This document shows positions 56,636 through 64,000 of a stretch of DNA of 64,000 bases, one piece after another. Numbering within the stretch: position 1 is the first letter of the stretch; the number at the start of each line of letters is the position of its first letter. The DNA comes from DASSJT01 sp963715025 (lineage in GTDB: Bacteria; Actinomycetota; Actinomycetes; Actinomycetales; Dermatophilaceae). The notes under the pieces were generated by a model. It ran no database searches and was not told the DNA's origin. It saw only the letters and a list, made by a program, of their open reading frames with translations. The position numbers and the translations under genes were made by a program. The DNA lies in NCBI GenBank assembly GCA_963715025.1, contig CAVQQQ010000009.1:310001-374000 (forward strand), read 5' to 3'.

Positions 56636-58375
56636 CTATGCCGTCGCCGCCAGCGCCTTTGCTGCTATCGCCCGCAACCAGGCATGCACCTCGCGGTGGC
56701 CGGAACGGTCGACCCGCACCTCGACCACGCGGATCCCTTGCGGCGTGGCCGCCACCGTCGCCGCGAGGCTGTCGGCCGACACCGCCCGCTGGAAGGCGAC
56801 GCCATGGGCGGCGCACAGCGCTTCGAGGTCCGCCCCGGTGGGGGTGCCGAAGACCCGCTCGAAGTCGGGGGCGCGCTCCGGCTCGCCCGGCTCGAGCAGC
56901 GTGAAGATCCCACCCCCGTCGTCGTTCGCGACCACGATGGTCAGGTCCGGCACCGGCTCGCCCGGCCCGAGCAGGAGTCCGTTGGTGTCATGGAGGAAGG
57001 TCAGGTCGCCCACCAGCGCGTATGCCGGCCGGTCGCCTCCCAGCGCCAGACCGGCGGCCGTGGACACGCATCCGTCGATGCCGGCCAGACCGCGATTGGC
57101 GTACACCGCGACGTCATCGGCCCACTCGGCGACGCCGAGGTCGAGGTCGCGCACGGCGTTCGACGAGCCCACGAACAATGAGGCCCCCGACGGCAACGCC
57201 CCTGCGACTGTCGAGGCCACCGCGAGTCCAGTCGGCCACGGGAAGCCTTCTGCCGCAATGGCTTTCGCAACAGTCCGGCCGGCGTCATACCACTCCGTGA
57301 CCCAGGAATCGTCGTTCCCAAGTCCCTCTGAGGGTGCCAGCCCTGGCCGGCCCACCACGCTCCACGGGTGGACCTGGGCAACCACCCCGGACGGATCGGC
57401 CCACTCGGGTGTGGCCGCGATGTTCTCGACCCGCACGGCAGGCCGGCGCAGCAGGGCTGCAACGGCCCGCGAGAGCGTGATGCGGCCGACGGTCACCACG
57501 CGCTGCGGCTGGTGGGCTTCGAGCCACTCGGAGCAGGTCAGGAGGAGCGAGCCGTGCGGCATTGCGCCGGGGCCAGACCCACGCGGTGCAGTGGCAAACG
57601 GCTCGGCCACTACTGGCCATCCGCGTCGGGCCGCCCACTCAAGCGCCGCGCCTGCCTGCGCCGGCTCTGGGAGGTCGCCGACCACGACGAGGGTGCGAGC
57701 TTCGTCGGGCATCGGACCCTCTCCGAGGTCGGCCGCCCATGCAGCGCCGGTCGAAGCAGACGGAAGCGCAGTCCACGGCCGGCCATCGGAGCGGCCCTCG
57801 AGCGGTTCGGACCAATGCCCCTCGGTCGGGACCAGCGGCTCGCGCAGAGGGACGTTGAGGTGCACCGGCCCCGGGATCCCGCCCAGGACTCCCGTGGCTG
57901 CGGCCACGGCCCGGGCCACCGTGGAGCGCCAGCCCGGCACCTGACCAGGCCGGGTCTCGGGCGCGCCGAGCTCGTGGCTCCAGCGCAGGGCGCCCCCGAA
58001 GATCCCGGGCTGGGTCGTCGTCTGGTTGGCCCCGGTGTCGCGCAGCTCCGGGGCGCGGTCCGCCGAGAGCACGATCAGCGGCACGACACCATGGTGCGCC
58101 TCCAGCACGGCAGGGTGCAGGTTCGCGACAGCCGTCCCCGACGTGGTGACGACCGCCGCGGGCACCCGGCTTGCCTTCGCGAGCCCCAGTGCAAGAAAGC
58201 CGGCCGAGCGCTCGTCGACCCGTACGTGGAGCCTCAGGCGACCGCGGCGCTCCGCCTCCTGGACGGCATACGCCAGAGGTGCGGATCGGGACCCAGGGCA
58301 CAGGACGACTTCGCGCACCCCCTGCCGCACCAGCTCGTCCACGAGGACCTGGGCCAGGGCGCTGGACGGGTTCAC
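56636..58375 (-). CDS. menD: SEPHCHC synthase (MenD)
   Basis: 579 residues, TPP-dependent. VLCPGSRSAPLAYAVQEAER near the N-terminus, VDERSAGFLALGLAKAS with the catalytic glutamate, and DLTFLHDTNGLLLG with NDDGGGIFTLLEPGE in the C-terminal TPP domain are all MenD-specific. It joins isochorismate to succinic semialdehyde from 2-oxoglutarate. The GTG at 58375 starts the conserved region. It lies downstream of the helical-protein/lipase pair on the same strand. Confidence 0.95.
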   Translation of the reverse strand: MNPSSALAQVLVDELVRQGVREVVLCPGSRSAPLAYAVQEAERRGRLRLHVRVDERSAGFLALGLAKASRVPAAVVTTSGTAVANLHPAVLEAHHGVVPLIVLSADRAPELRDTGANQTTTQPGIFGGALRWSHELGAPETRPGQVPGWRSTVARAVAAATGVLGGIPGPVHLNVPLREPLVPTEGHWSEPLEGRSDGRPWTALPSASTGAAWAADLGEGPMPDEARTLVVVGDLPEPAQAGAALEWAARRGWPVVAEPFATAPRGSGPGAMPHGSLLLTCSEWLEAHQPQRVVTVGRITLSRAVAALLRRPAVRVENIAATPEWADPSGVVAQVHPWSVVGRPGLAPSEGLGNDDSWVTEWYDAGRTVAKAIAAEGFPWPTGLAVASTVAGALPSGASLFVGSSNAVRDLDLGVAEWADDVAVYANRGLAGIDGCVSTAAGLALGGDRPAYALVGDLTFLHDTNGLLLGPGEPVPDLTIVVANDDGGGIFTLLEPGEPERAPDFERVFGTPTGADLEALCAAHGVAFQRAVSADSLAATVAATPQGIRVVEVRVDRSGHREVHAWLRAIAAKALAATA

Positions 58376-58427
58376 GCCTTGGATTCTGTCACCGCCCCAC
58401 GGGACCGCCTCTTCGCATGCCCCGAGC

Positions 58428-59930
58428 TCAGGGCCGGACCCGCCGGACGACGAATTCGCGCACCACCGCCGGCGCGCTTGTGCCGCCCGCGAAGAAGGGA
58501 CGACTCGCCGCCGCCCAGTCTGCAAGCGAGGGACTGGACCCCTGCCGGACGGCCAGGTCGACCTGCCTAGCGGTTTCGGCGTACTCGCCGACCTCGTGTG
58601 CGCCGACGAGGCTGCCCCGCACCTCGGGATCGGCCGCCAGGTCCCGGACTACGGTGGTCCAAGTGCGGCGGTCGGGGTTGCGCGCGCCCTCGAGGTGCGG
58701 AACCGCGTCCTGGCGGTGCTCGAGGGAGAGCACGGATACGTCCGGGGGCACCGGGAACCGGGCGATGGGCGAGCCCGCAGTGACGACGTGCGTCACCCGG
58801 TGCGCTGTCGTGAACTCCGCGCTGCACGCCAGCGAGGCGGCGGCGATGCCACCCAGACTGTGGCCGACGAGCATGACCGGATCCCTGCTGCCCGTGCGGC
58901 CCGCCGCAGTCATCGCCTGGTCGAGGGCTTCTGCAGCAGCACGGGTGAGAACCGCGGTCTGCTGCGCCATGAGCCGCACGTCCGAGGTGAGGTCGAGGGG
59001 ATTGGACCGGGCCGAGGGTCGCCACTGCTGGGTGCCGGGAAGCTGGAGGATCCAGGCCGACGAGCCGTCGGGCTGCGGCACTTGAACGACGCGGACGCGG
59101 CCCCCGGGCGACTCGCCGAGGCCCTCCTGGCCTGCCATCAGACCGCCCAGGGTCCTCGGGGCCGGCACCCCCTCGCTCGTCGTCCGCGAGACCCGGAAGC
59201 CCCCCGGCTCGCGCAGCCAGCCCGCCGCGGCCGCGAGCGCGGCGATCGCCTCGAGGGCGGCCTCGTACCCCTCGGGCGGCCAGGGCCGCCCACGGGCGAG
59301 GGAGGCCAGCACGACCAGCGCCAGGACCCGCGGGTCTGAGGCGGACGCCCCGGCCACGAGACCGTCGACTCCGCCGCTGGCCAGGCTGACCAGCCACGGG
59401 TGCTCGAAGAGCGGGTCGCCCGCCCCGAGCGCTTGCCCGGCCGCCGTGAGGCCGGCGAGGGCCAGAGCACCCACCAGGGTCAGCGGCCACGCCACGCCGG
59501 CCGCCCCCATCACCACGTCCTGCCCGAGCCCCACGAACGCAGCCGCGGTCGCCTCTGCGGCTTCGTAGGCCCGCACCGCAGCGGCCACCGACCCCGCGAG
59601 TCCGACGAGATGGGCCTCCTCCCCCGCCGCCCCGAACGGGCCGGCAGCGCGCAGAAGCCGCCACTCGGCCTCGGCCAGGGCTGCCACTGCCTCGACCGGG
59701 CGACGAGCGAAGACCGGGGGGAGGGTGGACTCCAGGACAACGCGCATCGAATCCCACGAGGCCGCCATGCCGAGGAGCCGCCGGCCCACGTGACCCACGC
59801 CTGCTGCCTCCGTGCGCAGCACCGCGGCAGCCGCCCACAGCTCGGTGAGCGCCACCGAGATGCCACCGGAGCCGCCCCTGACCTCCAGCCCCATGCCCGG
59901 ATCGCCGGTCGAGCCCGGTCCAGCCGTCAC
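58428..59930 (-). CDS. Large protein with alpha/beta-hydrolase (lipase-like) C-terminus
   Basis: 500 residues. The first ~130 are Ala-rich helices (LTELWAAAAVLRTEAAGVGH) resembling ESX/WXG-type N-terminal domains. Hydrophobic stretches at about 135-180 may be membrane-associated. The C-terminal half has MLVGHSLGGIAAASLA, a classic GxSxG lipase elbow, and possible acid and histidine residues further on (GAHEVGEY). GTG start overlaps the small upstream gene by 4 nt. It sits inside the menC-menD stretch. I do not recognise a named family. Confidence 0.75.
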   Translation of the reverse strand: MTAGPGSTGDPGMGLEVRGGSGGISVALTELWAAAAVLRTEAAGVGHVGRRLLGMAASWDSMRVVLESTLPPVFARRPVEAVAALAEAEWRLLRAAGPFGAAGEEAHLVGLAGSVAAAVRAYEAAEATAAAFVGLGQDVVMGAAGVAWPLTLVGALALAGLTAAGQALGAGDPLFEHPWLVSLASGGVDGLVAGASASDPRVLALVVLASLARGRPWPPEGYEAALEAIAALAAAAGWLREPGGFRVSRTTSEGVPAPRTLGGLMAGQEGLGESPGGRVRVVQVPQPDGSSAWILQLPGTQQWRPSARSNPLDLTSDVRLMAQQTAVLTRAAAEALDQAMTAAGRTGSRDPVMLVGHSLGGIAAASLACSAEFTTAHRVTHVVTAGSPIARFPVPPDVSVLSLEHRQDAVPHLEGARNPDRRTWTTVVRDLAADPEVRGSLVGAHEVGEYAETARQVDLAVRQGSSPSLADWAAASRPFFAGGTSAPAVVREFVVRRVRP

Positions 59931-60259
59931 CGCCCCGCCGCCCGCTCTTGGGCCGCCGCAAGCCGGTCGAACGCCGCGGCAGCGTCCTCCAGCGATTCGG
60001 CCAGGGACAGCTGCGCGAAGAAGCGCTCGTGCACCCGGTTGCGGAACCGGTCCGCCGCGCGCGAGCGCCAGCGCAGGTCTTCCAGTGCCTTGATCCGGCG
60101 CGCTCGCTCGCGCGTCTCTTCCCCAAGTCGGCGCAGCTCCTGGGCTCGCTGCCTGAACTCCTGCGGCTCCCCCGTCTGCATGTCGTCAAGGAGACCCGAG
60201 GCGGCGGCGCGTTCCCTATCGGTCGAGGGGAGCTGTGGACATTGGGACGAGCGTGGCAC
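59927..60259 (-). CDS. Small helical WXG100-like protein
   Basis: Up to 110 residues. From about residue 31 it is a charged amphipathic helical hairpin (EFRQRAQELRRLGEETRERA) with a central LRWRSRAADRFRNRV, like the W-x-S/G-x-AAxxF turn region of ESX/WXG100 partners. It is coupled by ATGA overlap to the lipase-like gene. GTG at 60259 gives 14-nt spacing from the gene before; ATG 60181 gives an 84-residue form closer to the WXG100 norm. Family assignment is tentative. Confidence 0.6.
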   Translation of the reverse strand: MPRSSQCPQLPSTDRERAAASGLLDDMQTGEPQEFRQRAQELRRLGEETRERARRIKALEDLRWRSRAADRFRNRVHERFFAQLSLAESLEDAAAAFDRLAAAQERAAGR

Positions 60260-60273
60260 GCCTGTGCACAGGC

Positions 60274-61017
60274 TCAGCCCTTCGACAGGCCGGTCTCCGG
60301 CAAGCGGTCCGTGATGCAGTAGACCTGCCCGGCGGGGTCGCGCATGACCGTCCAGCCGCTGCCAGGCCCGACCTCCTGGGCGCCCAGGCCGCGCTGCCGC
60401 GCCACCTCCGCGGGGCGGTCGGCAGAGGCGAGGTCGGGGTGCCCGGCCACCGCGCGGTCACCGGCGTCGAGCCGCTGCAGGAGCAGCTGGAGCGGCATAC
60501 CGGCCGGCCGCCTGAGCCGGTGGAACTCGGGACGCGCGTTGTCCACGACCGCCCATCCGGTGAGCCCCGACCAGAAGTCGAGCTCGACGGCATACCGGCT
60601 GGGGGGTATGTCGAGGCAGACCTGGTCGAGGAGCACCGCCTGCCCGCCCCGCTCCTGGCCGCTCGGCATCGGTCGCCACCGGGTGAGGCAGAAGGCGAAG
60701 CCGCCGGGTGACTCCATGACCACGATGTCGTCGTTGTCGTACCGCGTGCGCTCGCGCGCCCCGAGGCCCTCGGCGACCCGCGCCGCCGCGGCAGGGTCTT
60801 CGACGTCGAGGTCGAGGTGGACACCGCCGCCCTCCAGGACGGCCTGCACCTTGACCCAGGGCGCGCCGCGCTCGGGCAGGAGCGTCGCGAACTGACCCCG
60901 CTCGCCACGCCGAGGCGAGAGGTGGCAACCCGTCACAGCGGACCAGAACTCCCACGCTCCGGCCGCGCGCTCCTGCGGTGTGTCGATGAAGGACCAGACC
61001 CAGTGGATGTCAATCAT
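60274..61017 (-). CDS. VOC (glyoxalase-like) family protein, two domains
   Basis: 247 residues with two vicinal-oxygen-chelate modules: WSFIDTPQERAAGAWEFWSA with VHLDLDVEDPAAAARVAEGL, then VCLDIPPSRYAVELDFWSGL with WTVMRDPAGQVYCIT. Such proteins bind a metal and small ligands; the reaction is unknown. ATG 61017 overlaps menC by 4 nt, so it is cotranscribed with menaquinone genes. Confidence 0.85.
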   Translation of the reverse strand: MIDIHWVWSFIDTPQERAAGAWEFWSAVTGCHLSPRRGERGQFATLLPERGAPWVKVQAVLEGGGVHLDLDVEDPAAAARVAEGLGARERTRYDNDDIVVMESPGGFAFCLTRWRPMPSGQERGGQAVLLDQVCLDIPPSRYAVELDFWSGLTGWAVVDNARPEFHRLRRPAGMPLQLLLQRLDAGDRAVAGHPDLASADRPAEVARQRGLGAQEVGPGSGWTVMRDPAGQVYCITDRLPETGLSKG

Positions 61018-62030
61018 GCGGTTCCCCTGACGAGTTCGGCGTGGCACGCAGCAACCCGCTCCCGCCACCAGACGGTCCGCTCGGGGGCCGCCGCCCACCG
61101 GTCGAGCAGCTCCGGGTCGGCTCGGACCTCGCCGACGGCCTCCACCCCGATCTGCCCGTCGACCGGCACGACGGCGGGGCGCGCAACGTCGCCGCCGAGG
61201 AGGTTCACGGTGCCCAGGCCGCAGGCGTGGTCGAGCTGCGGGAGCGCGGCCGCAAGTGCCACGCCGGACGCGATGCCCACCGATGTGTCGAGCGCGGAGG
61301 AGACAACGGCAGGCAGGCCGCACTCGGCAACGATGTCGAGAGCCCGCCTCGTTCCCCCTAGCGGTGCGACCTTGACGACGACAAGGTCGGCTGCCTCCTC
61401 CCGCGCAACCCGCAGGGGGTCGTCGGCCTTCCGGATGGACTCGTCAGCTGCGACGGGAACGTCGATGTGGTTGCGTGCCAAGGCGATCCGCAGGTCGCGC
61501 AGCTCCTCCACGGCCGCACACGGCTGCTCGGCGTACTCCAGCTCGAATGCCGCGAGCGCCGCGAGCGCGTCCCTGGCCTGGCCGACCGACCAGCCGCCGT
61601 TCGCGTCGACGCGGATCCGCCCGTCACTGCCCAGCAGGCGGCGCACCTCGGCCACCCGGGCCACGTCATCGCGCAGGGACTGGCCTGGCTCGGCCACCTT
61701 GACCTTGGCGGTTCGGCAGCCATCGAACCGCGAGATGACGTCGAGCACCTGCTCGGGGCGGACGGCTGGGACGGTGGCGTTGACCGGCACGCTGGCGCGG
61801 ACGGCAGGTGGCGGGCCGAGCCACGCCGCCTCGCACGCGGCATACAGCCATCGAGCGGCCTCCGCAGTCGAGTACTCGACGAAGGGCGCGAACTCGCCCC
61901 AACCGGCCGGGCCCTGGAACAGCACCGCCTCGCGCACCGTGACGCCGCGGAAGCGCACGCGCATCGGGATGGCGACGACGCGCATTCCTTCGAGCAGTCC
62001 GTCGAGGTCGGGCAGCAGGCCCTCGGTCAT
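61014..62030 (-). CDS. menC: o-Succinylbenzoate synthase
   Basis: 338 residues, enolase superfamily. TAKVKVAEPGQS holds the catalytic KxK, RVDANGGWSVGQA and EYAEQPC supply metal ligands, and VAADESIRK plus LVVVKVAPLGG complete the site. It dehydrates SHCHC to o-succinylbenzoate. ATG 62030. Overlaps the VOC gene. Confidence 0.95.
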   Translation of the reverse strand: MTEGLLPDLDGLLEGMRVVAIPMRVRFRGVTVREAVLFQGPAGWGEFAPFVEYSTAEAARWLYAACEAAWLGPPPAVRASVPVNATVPAVRPEQVLDVISRFDGCRTAKVKVAEPGQSLRDDVARVAEVRRLLGSDGRIRVDANGGWSVGQARDALAALAAFELEYAEQPCAAVEELRDLRIALARNHIDVPVAADESIRKADDPLRVAREEAADLVVVKVAPLGGTRRALDIVAECGLPAVVSSALDTSVGIASGVALAAALPQLDHACGLGTVNLLGGDVARPAVVPVDGQIGVEAVGEVRADPELLDRWAAAPERTVWWRERVAACHAELVRGTA

Positions 62031-62142
62031 GGCCCCATTCAAGCGGCGGCCCTGCCACCGGCGCACCCGCGGGGGGTGATGGGTGTGATGCGCGTGGAGG
62101 CAGGTGGTTGTGGCGTGTGCTGAGCCGGAGCAGCCTGCCGGA

Positions 62143-62535
62143 CTAGCGGTCGCGGGAAGAGAGCACGCAGAACTCGTTGCCCTCGGGGTCGCCGAGGACC
62201 TCCCAGGACACGTCCGGCCCCTGGCCGACATCGACCCGCGTCGCACCCAGGGCGAGCAGCCGCCGGATCTCGGCCCCGCGGTCGTCGTCGAGGTGCGGTG
62301 CGAGGTCGATGTGCAAACGGTTCTTCAGCGTCTTGGACTCAGGCACGGGCACGAAGGCCATCTGCGGCCGCTGCCGCTCCCACTCGAGCCGTTCCTCGCC
62401 CGCCCAGGAGGGAGCGATGTCGGTCTCGTCCTCGTCTTCGTAGACCACTTCCCAGCCGAGCACCTCCGCCCACCAGCGGGCGAGGGACGGCGGGTCATAG
62501 GCGTCGACGACGAGGTGGTACCAGCGCAGGCCCAT
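62143..62535 (-). CDS. VOC family protein (glyoxalase/bleomycin resistance-like)
   Basis: 130 residues, one VOC module: WYHLVVDAYDPPSLARWWAE, then NRLHIDLAPHLDDDRGAEI and VLGDPEGNEFCVL. The histidine and glutamate of the metal site appear present. Function unknown. Upstream of menC on the same strand with a 112-nt gap and divergent from menB. Confidence 0.88.
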   Translation of the reverse strand: MGLRWYHLVVDAYDPPSLARWWAEVLGWEVVYEDEDETDIAPSWAGEERLEWERQRPQMAFVPVPESKTLKNRLHIDLAPHLDDDRGAEIRRLLALGATRVDVGQGPDVSWEVLGDPEGNEFCVLSSRDR

Positions 62536-62612
62536 GGGTGAACGCTAGCGGCCCCGACGCCCGTTGGCGACGAACTGCGTGGCGCAGCCGGACCCTCGAT
62601 AGTCTCGCCAAC

Positions 62613-63560
62613 GTGAGCGAGCAGCCGACCGTCAGTGAGACCTTCGACCCCGAGGCGTGGGATGCCGTCGAGGGCTTCGACTTCACCGACATCACCTACC
62701 ACCGGGCTCGAGGTCTGGGCGCGGTGCGCATCGCCCTCGACCGGCCGGCGGTGCTCAACGCGTTCCGGCCGCACACGGTCGACGAGCTCTACCGGGCACT
62801 CGACCACGCCCGGCGCAGCCCCGATGTCGGCTGCGTGCTCATCACCGGCAACGGGCCCGGGCCCCAGGGCACGGGCGGCGCCGGCAAATGGGCCTTCTGC
62901 TCCGGCGGCGACCAGCGCATCCGGGGCCGCTCGGGCTACCAGTACGCCAAGGACGACACGGACGACACGGCCGGCAATGTCGATGAGCGCCGGGTGAAGG
63001 CCGAAGGCGGGCGGCTCCACATCCTTGAGGTGCAGCGCCTGATCCGCACCATGCCCAAGGTCGTGGTTGCGGTGGTCAACGGCTGGGCTGCCGGGGGTGG
63101 CCACTCCCTCCACGTCGTCTGCGACCTGACCATCGCGAGCCGCGAGTACGCGAAGTTCAAGCAGACCGACGCCGACGTGGGCAGCTTCGACGGCGGCTAC
63201 GGCAGCGCCTACCTCGCCAGGATGGTCGGCCAGAAGTTCGCCCGGGAGATCTTCTTCCTGGGGCGCACCTACACCGCGGACGACATGCACCGGATGGGCG
63301 CGGTCAACCTGGTGGCCGATCACGCCGAGCTGGAGGCGACTGCGCTCCAGGTCGCTCGCGAGATCTTGGGCAAGTCCCCGCAGGCCCAGCGGATGCTCAA
63401 GTTCGCGTTCAACCTGGTCGACGACGGCCTGATGGGCCAGCAGGTCTTCGCCGGCGAGGCGACGCGGCTGGCGTACATGACCGACGAGGCCGTGGAGGGC
63501 CGCGACCAGTTCCTGGAGAAGCGCGACCCCGACTGGTCGCCCTTTCCCTGGTACTTCTGA
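62613..63560 (+). CDS. menB: 1,4-Dihydroxy-2-naphthoyl-CoA synthase
   Basis: 315 residues, crotonase fold. WAFCSGGDQRIRGRSGYQYA forms the oxyanion hole and MenB-specific loop, VVNGWAAGGGHSLHVVCDLT the second, and QTDADVGSFDGGYGSAYLAR carries the aspartate-serine signature. It ends in PFPWYF-type text usual for MenB. GTG start at 62613. It closes the first ring of naphthoquinone by Dieckmann condensation. Confidence 0.96.
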   Translation: MSEQPTVSETFDPEAWDAVEGFDFTDITYHRARGLGAVRIALDRPAVLNAFRPHTVDELYRALDHARRSPDVGCVLITGNGPGPQGTGGAGKWAFCSGGDQRIRGRSGYQYAKDDTDDTAGNVDERRVKAEGGRLHILEVQRLIRTMPKVVVAVVNGWAAGGGHSLHVVCDLTIASREYAKFKQTDADVGSFDGGYGSAYLARMVGQKFAREIFFLGRTYTADDMHRMGAVNLVADHAELEATALQVAREILGKSPQAQRMLKFAFNLVDDGLMGQQVFAGEATRLAYMTDEAVEGRDQFLEKRDPDWSPFPWYF

Positions 63561-63587
63561 GTCGCTGTCCTTCTCCGGCGCCGCGCC

Positions 63588-64000
63588 CTAGCCCTGCCCG
63601 CCGAGGTCCACCTCGAACGCCTCGTAGACCAGGTCCGAGCCCTTCTGCCGGTGGCGGACCAGCCGGCCCATGAGGGTGGTGAGCTCCTCGCGGAAGGCGG
63701 GGAGGTCGGCAGTCGTGCCGCCATGTTCGAGCACGGCGAGGTAGGCGTTGATGGCCTCCCCGAGGCTGGTGTGCTCCTCGGCCAGCCGGTCGACGGCGCC
63801 TGAGAGGCGGGGTGATCCGCGCCGCACGCTCTCGTAGAGACCGCCCGGGCCCTCGGTGAGCGACACGTGGTCGCGGAAGTCGTGGTCGAGCTCCGCCAGG
63901 GCGGCGCGGACCCGCTCCCGCCACGCGCCTCCTCGGGCGATGGGCGACTCCAGGGCGCAGTCGACCGCCGCCACCGCGTCGCGCAGCTCGGCGCGGTGGG
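63588..64000 (-). CDS. Hemerythrin-like four-helix protein, N-terminus cut by window edge
   Basis: At least 137 residues; the frame is open to the right edge, so the start lies outside. Text such as LDHDFRDHVSLTEGPGGLYE, then RLAEEHTSLGEAI and RLVRHRQKGSDLVYEAFEVD matches hemerythrin HHE cation-binding proteins in pattern, with histidine-rich helices. Oxygen or metal binding is possible but not shown. A GTG at 63974 could give a 128-residue form but would cut a family-like helix. Confidence 0.65.
   Translation of the reverse strand, partial: HRAELRDAVAAVDCALESPIARGGAWRERVRAALAELDHDFRDHVSLTEGPGGLYESVRRGSPRLSGAVDRLAEEHTSLGEAINAYLAVLEHGGTTADLPAFREELTTLMGRLVRHRQKGSDLVYEAFEVDLGGQG

Overview
The window is about 70% GC, almost fully coding, with ATGA/GTGA start-stop overlaps and many GTG starts. 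It holds menaquinone biosynthesis genes, two complex I (nuo) clusters, a fused 2-oxoacid:ferredoxin oxidoreductase, a 10-methyl fatty acid gene pair, a DUF222/HNH protein behind a LexA box, and M1 aminopeptidase. This points to a high-GC actinobacterium, most likely of the Micrococcales/Intrasporangiaceae type. The lineage is inferred from gene content; I could not search databases.

Layout. 1-577: a fragmentary, frame-broken gene running off the left edge. 680-3542: an operator-like palindrome and an operon of two short-chain dehydrogenases and an acyl-CoA dehydrogenase. 3557-6255: a methyltransferase/flavoprotein pair matching tuberculostearate-type (10-methyl) fatty acid synthesis. 6328-10268: pepN, a cold-shock gene bracketed by terminators, and htpX. 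10323-19506 (minus): a second, incomplete complex I cluster, nuoA-B-C-H-I-J-K-L-M-N without nuoD, E, F or G. 19543-22493: a SOS-type promoter driving a DUF222/HNH protein, then a membrane acyltransferase. 22507-25535: korAB. 25570-31995: a RarD-type exporter, a DinB-fold protein, an aldonolactone-oxidase/PLP-aldolase pair, and a GlxA-type regulator divergent from an MFS carrier. 31979-49101 (minus): the full 14-gene nuoA-N operon ending in a polyprenyl diphosphate synthase. 49232-63560: menJ, a TetR/MFS drug-efflux pair, and menG, menF, menD, menC and menB with interleaved genes. The right edge cuts a small four-helix-like gene.

How it fits together: the men genes and the polyprenyl synthase make menaquinone, the nuo-1 complex reduces it with NADH, and menJ partly saturates its tail. 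KorAB would make reduced ferredoxin from 2-oxoglutarate. The nuo-2 cluster keeps the iron-sulfur connecting and proton-pumping subunits but lacks the NADH module, so ferredoxin is a reasonable candidate donor.

Two window-wide features stand out. The heptamer GGCATAC/GTATGCC occurs roughly 37 times by eye, several-fold more than base composition predicts. Four loci (1-577, nuoH 3' end, nuoG, menF) contain apparent single-base frameshifts in otherwise well-conserved genes, which suggests residual assembly indels, though real mutations cannot be excluded.
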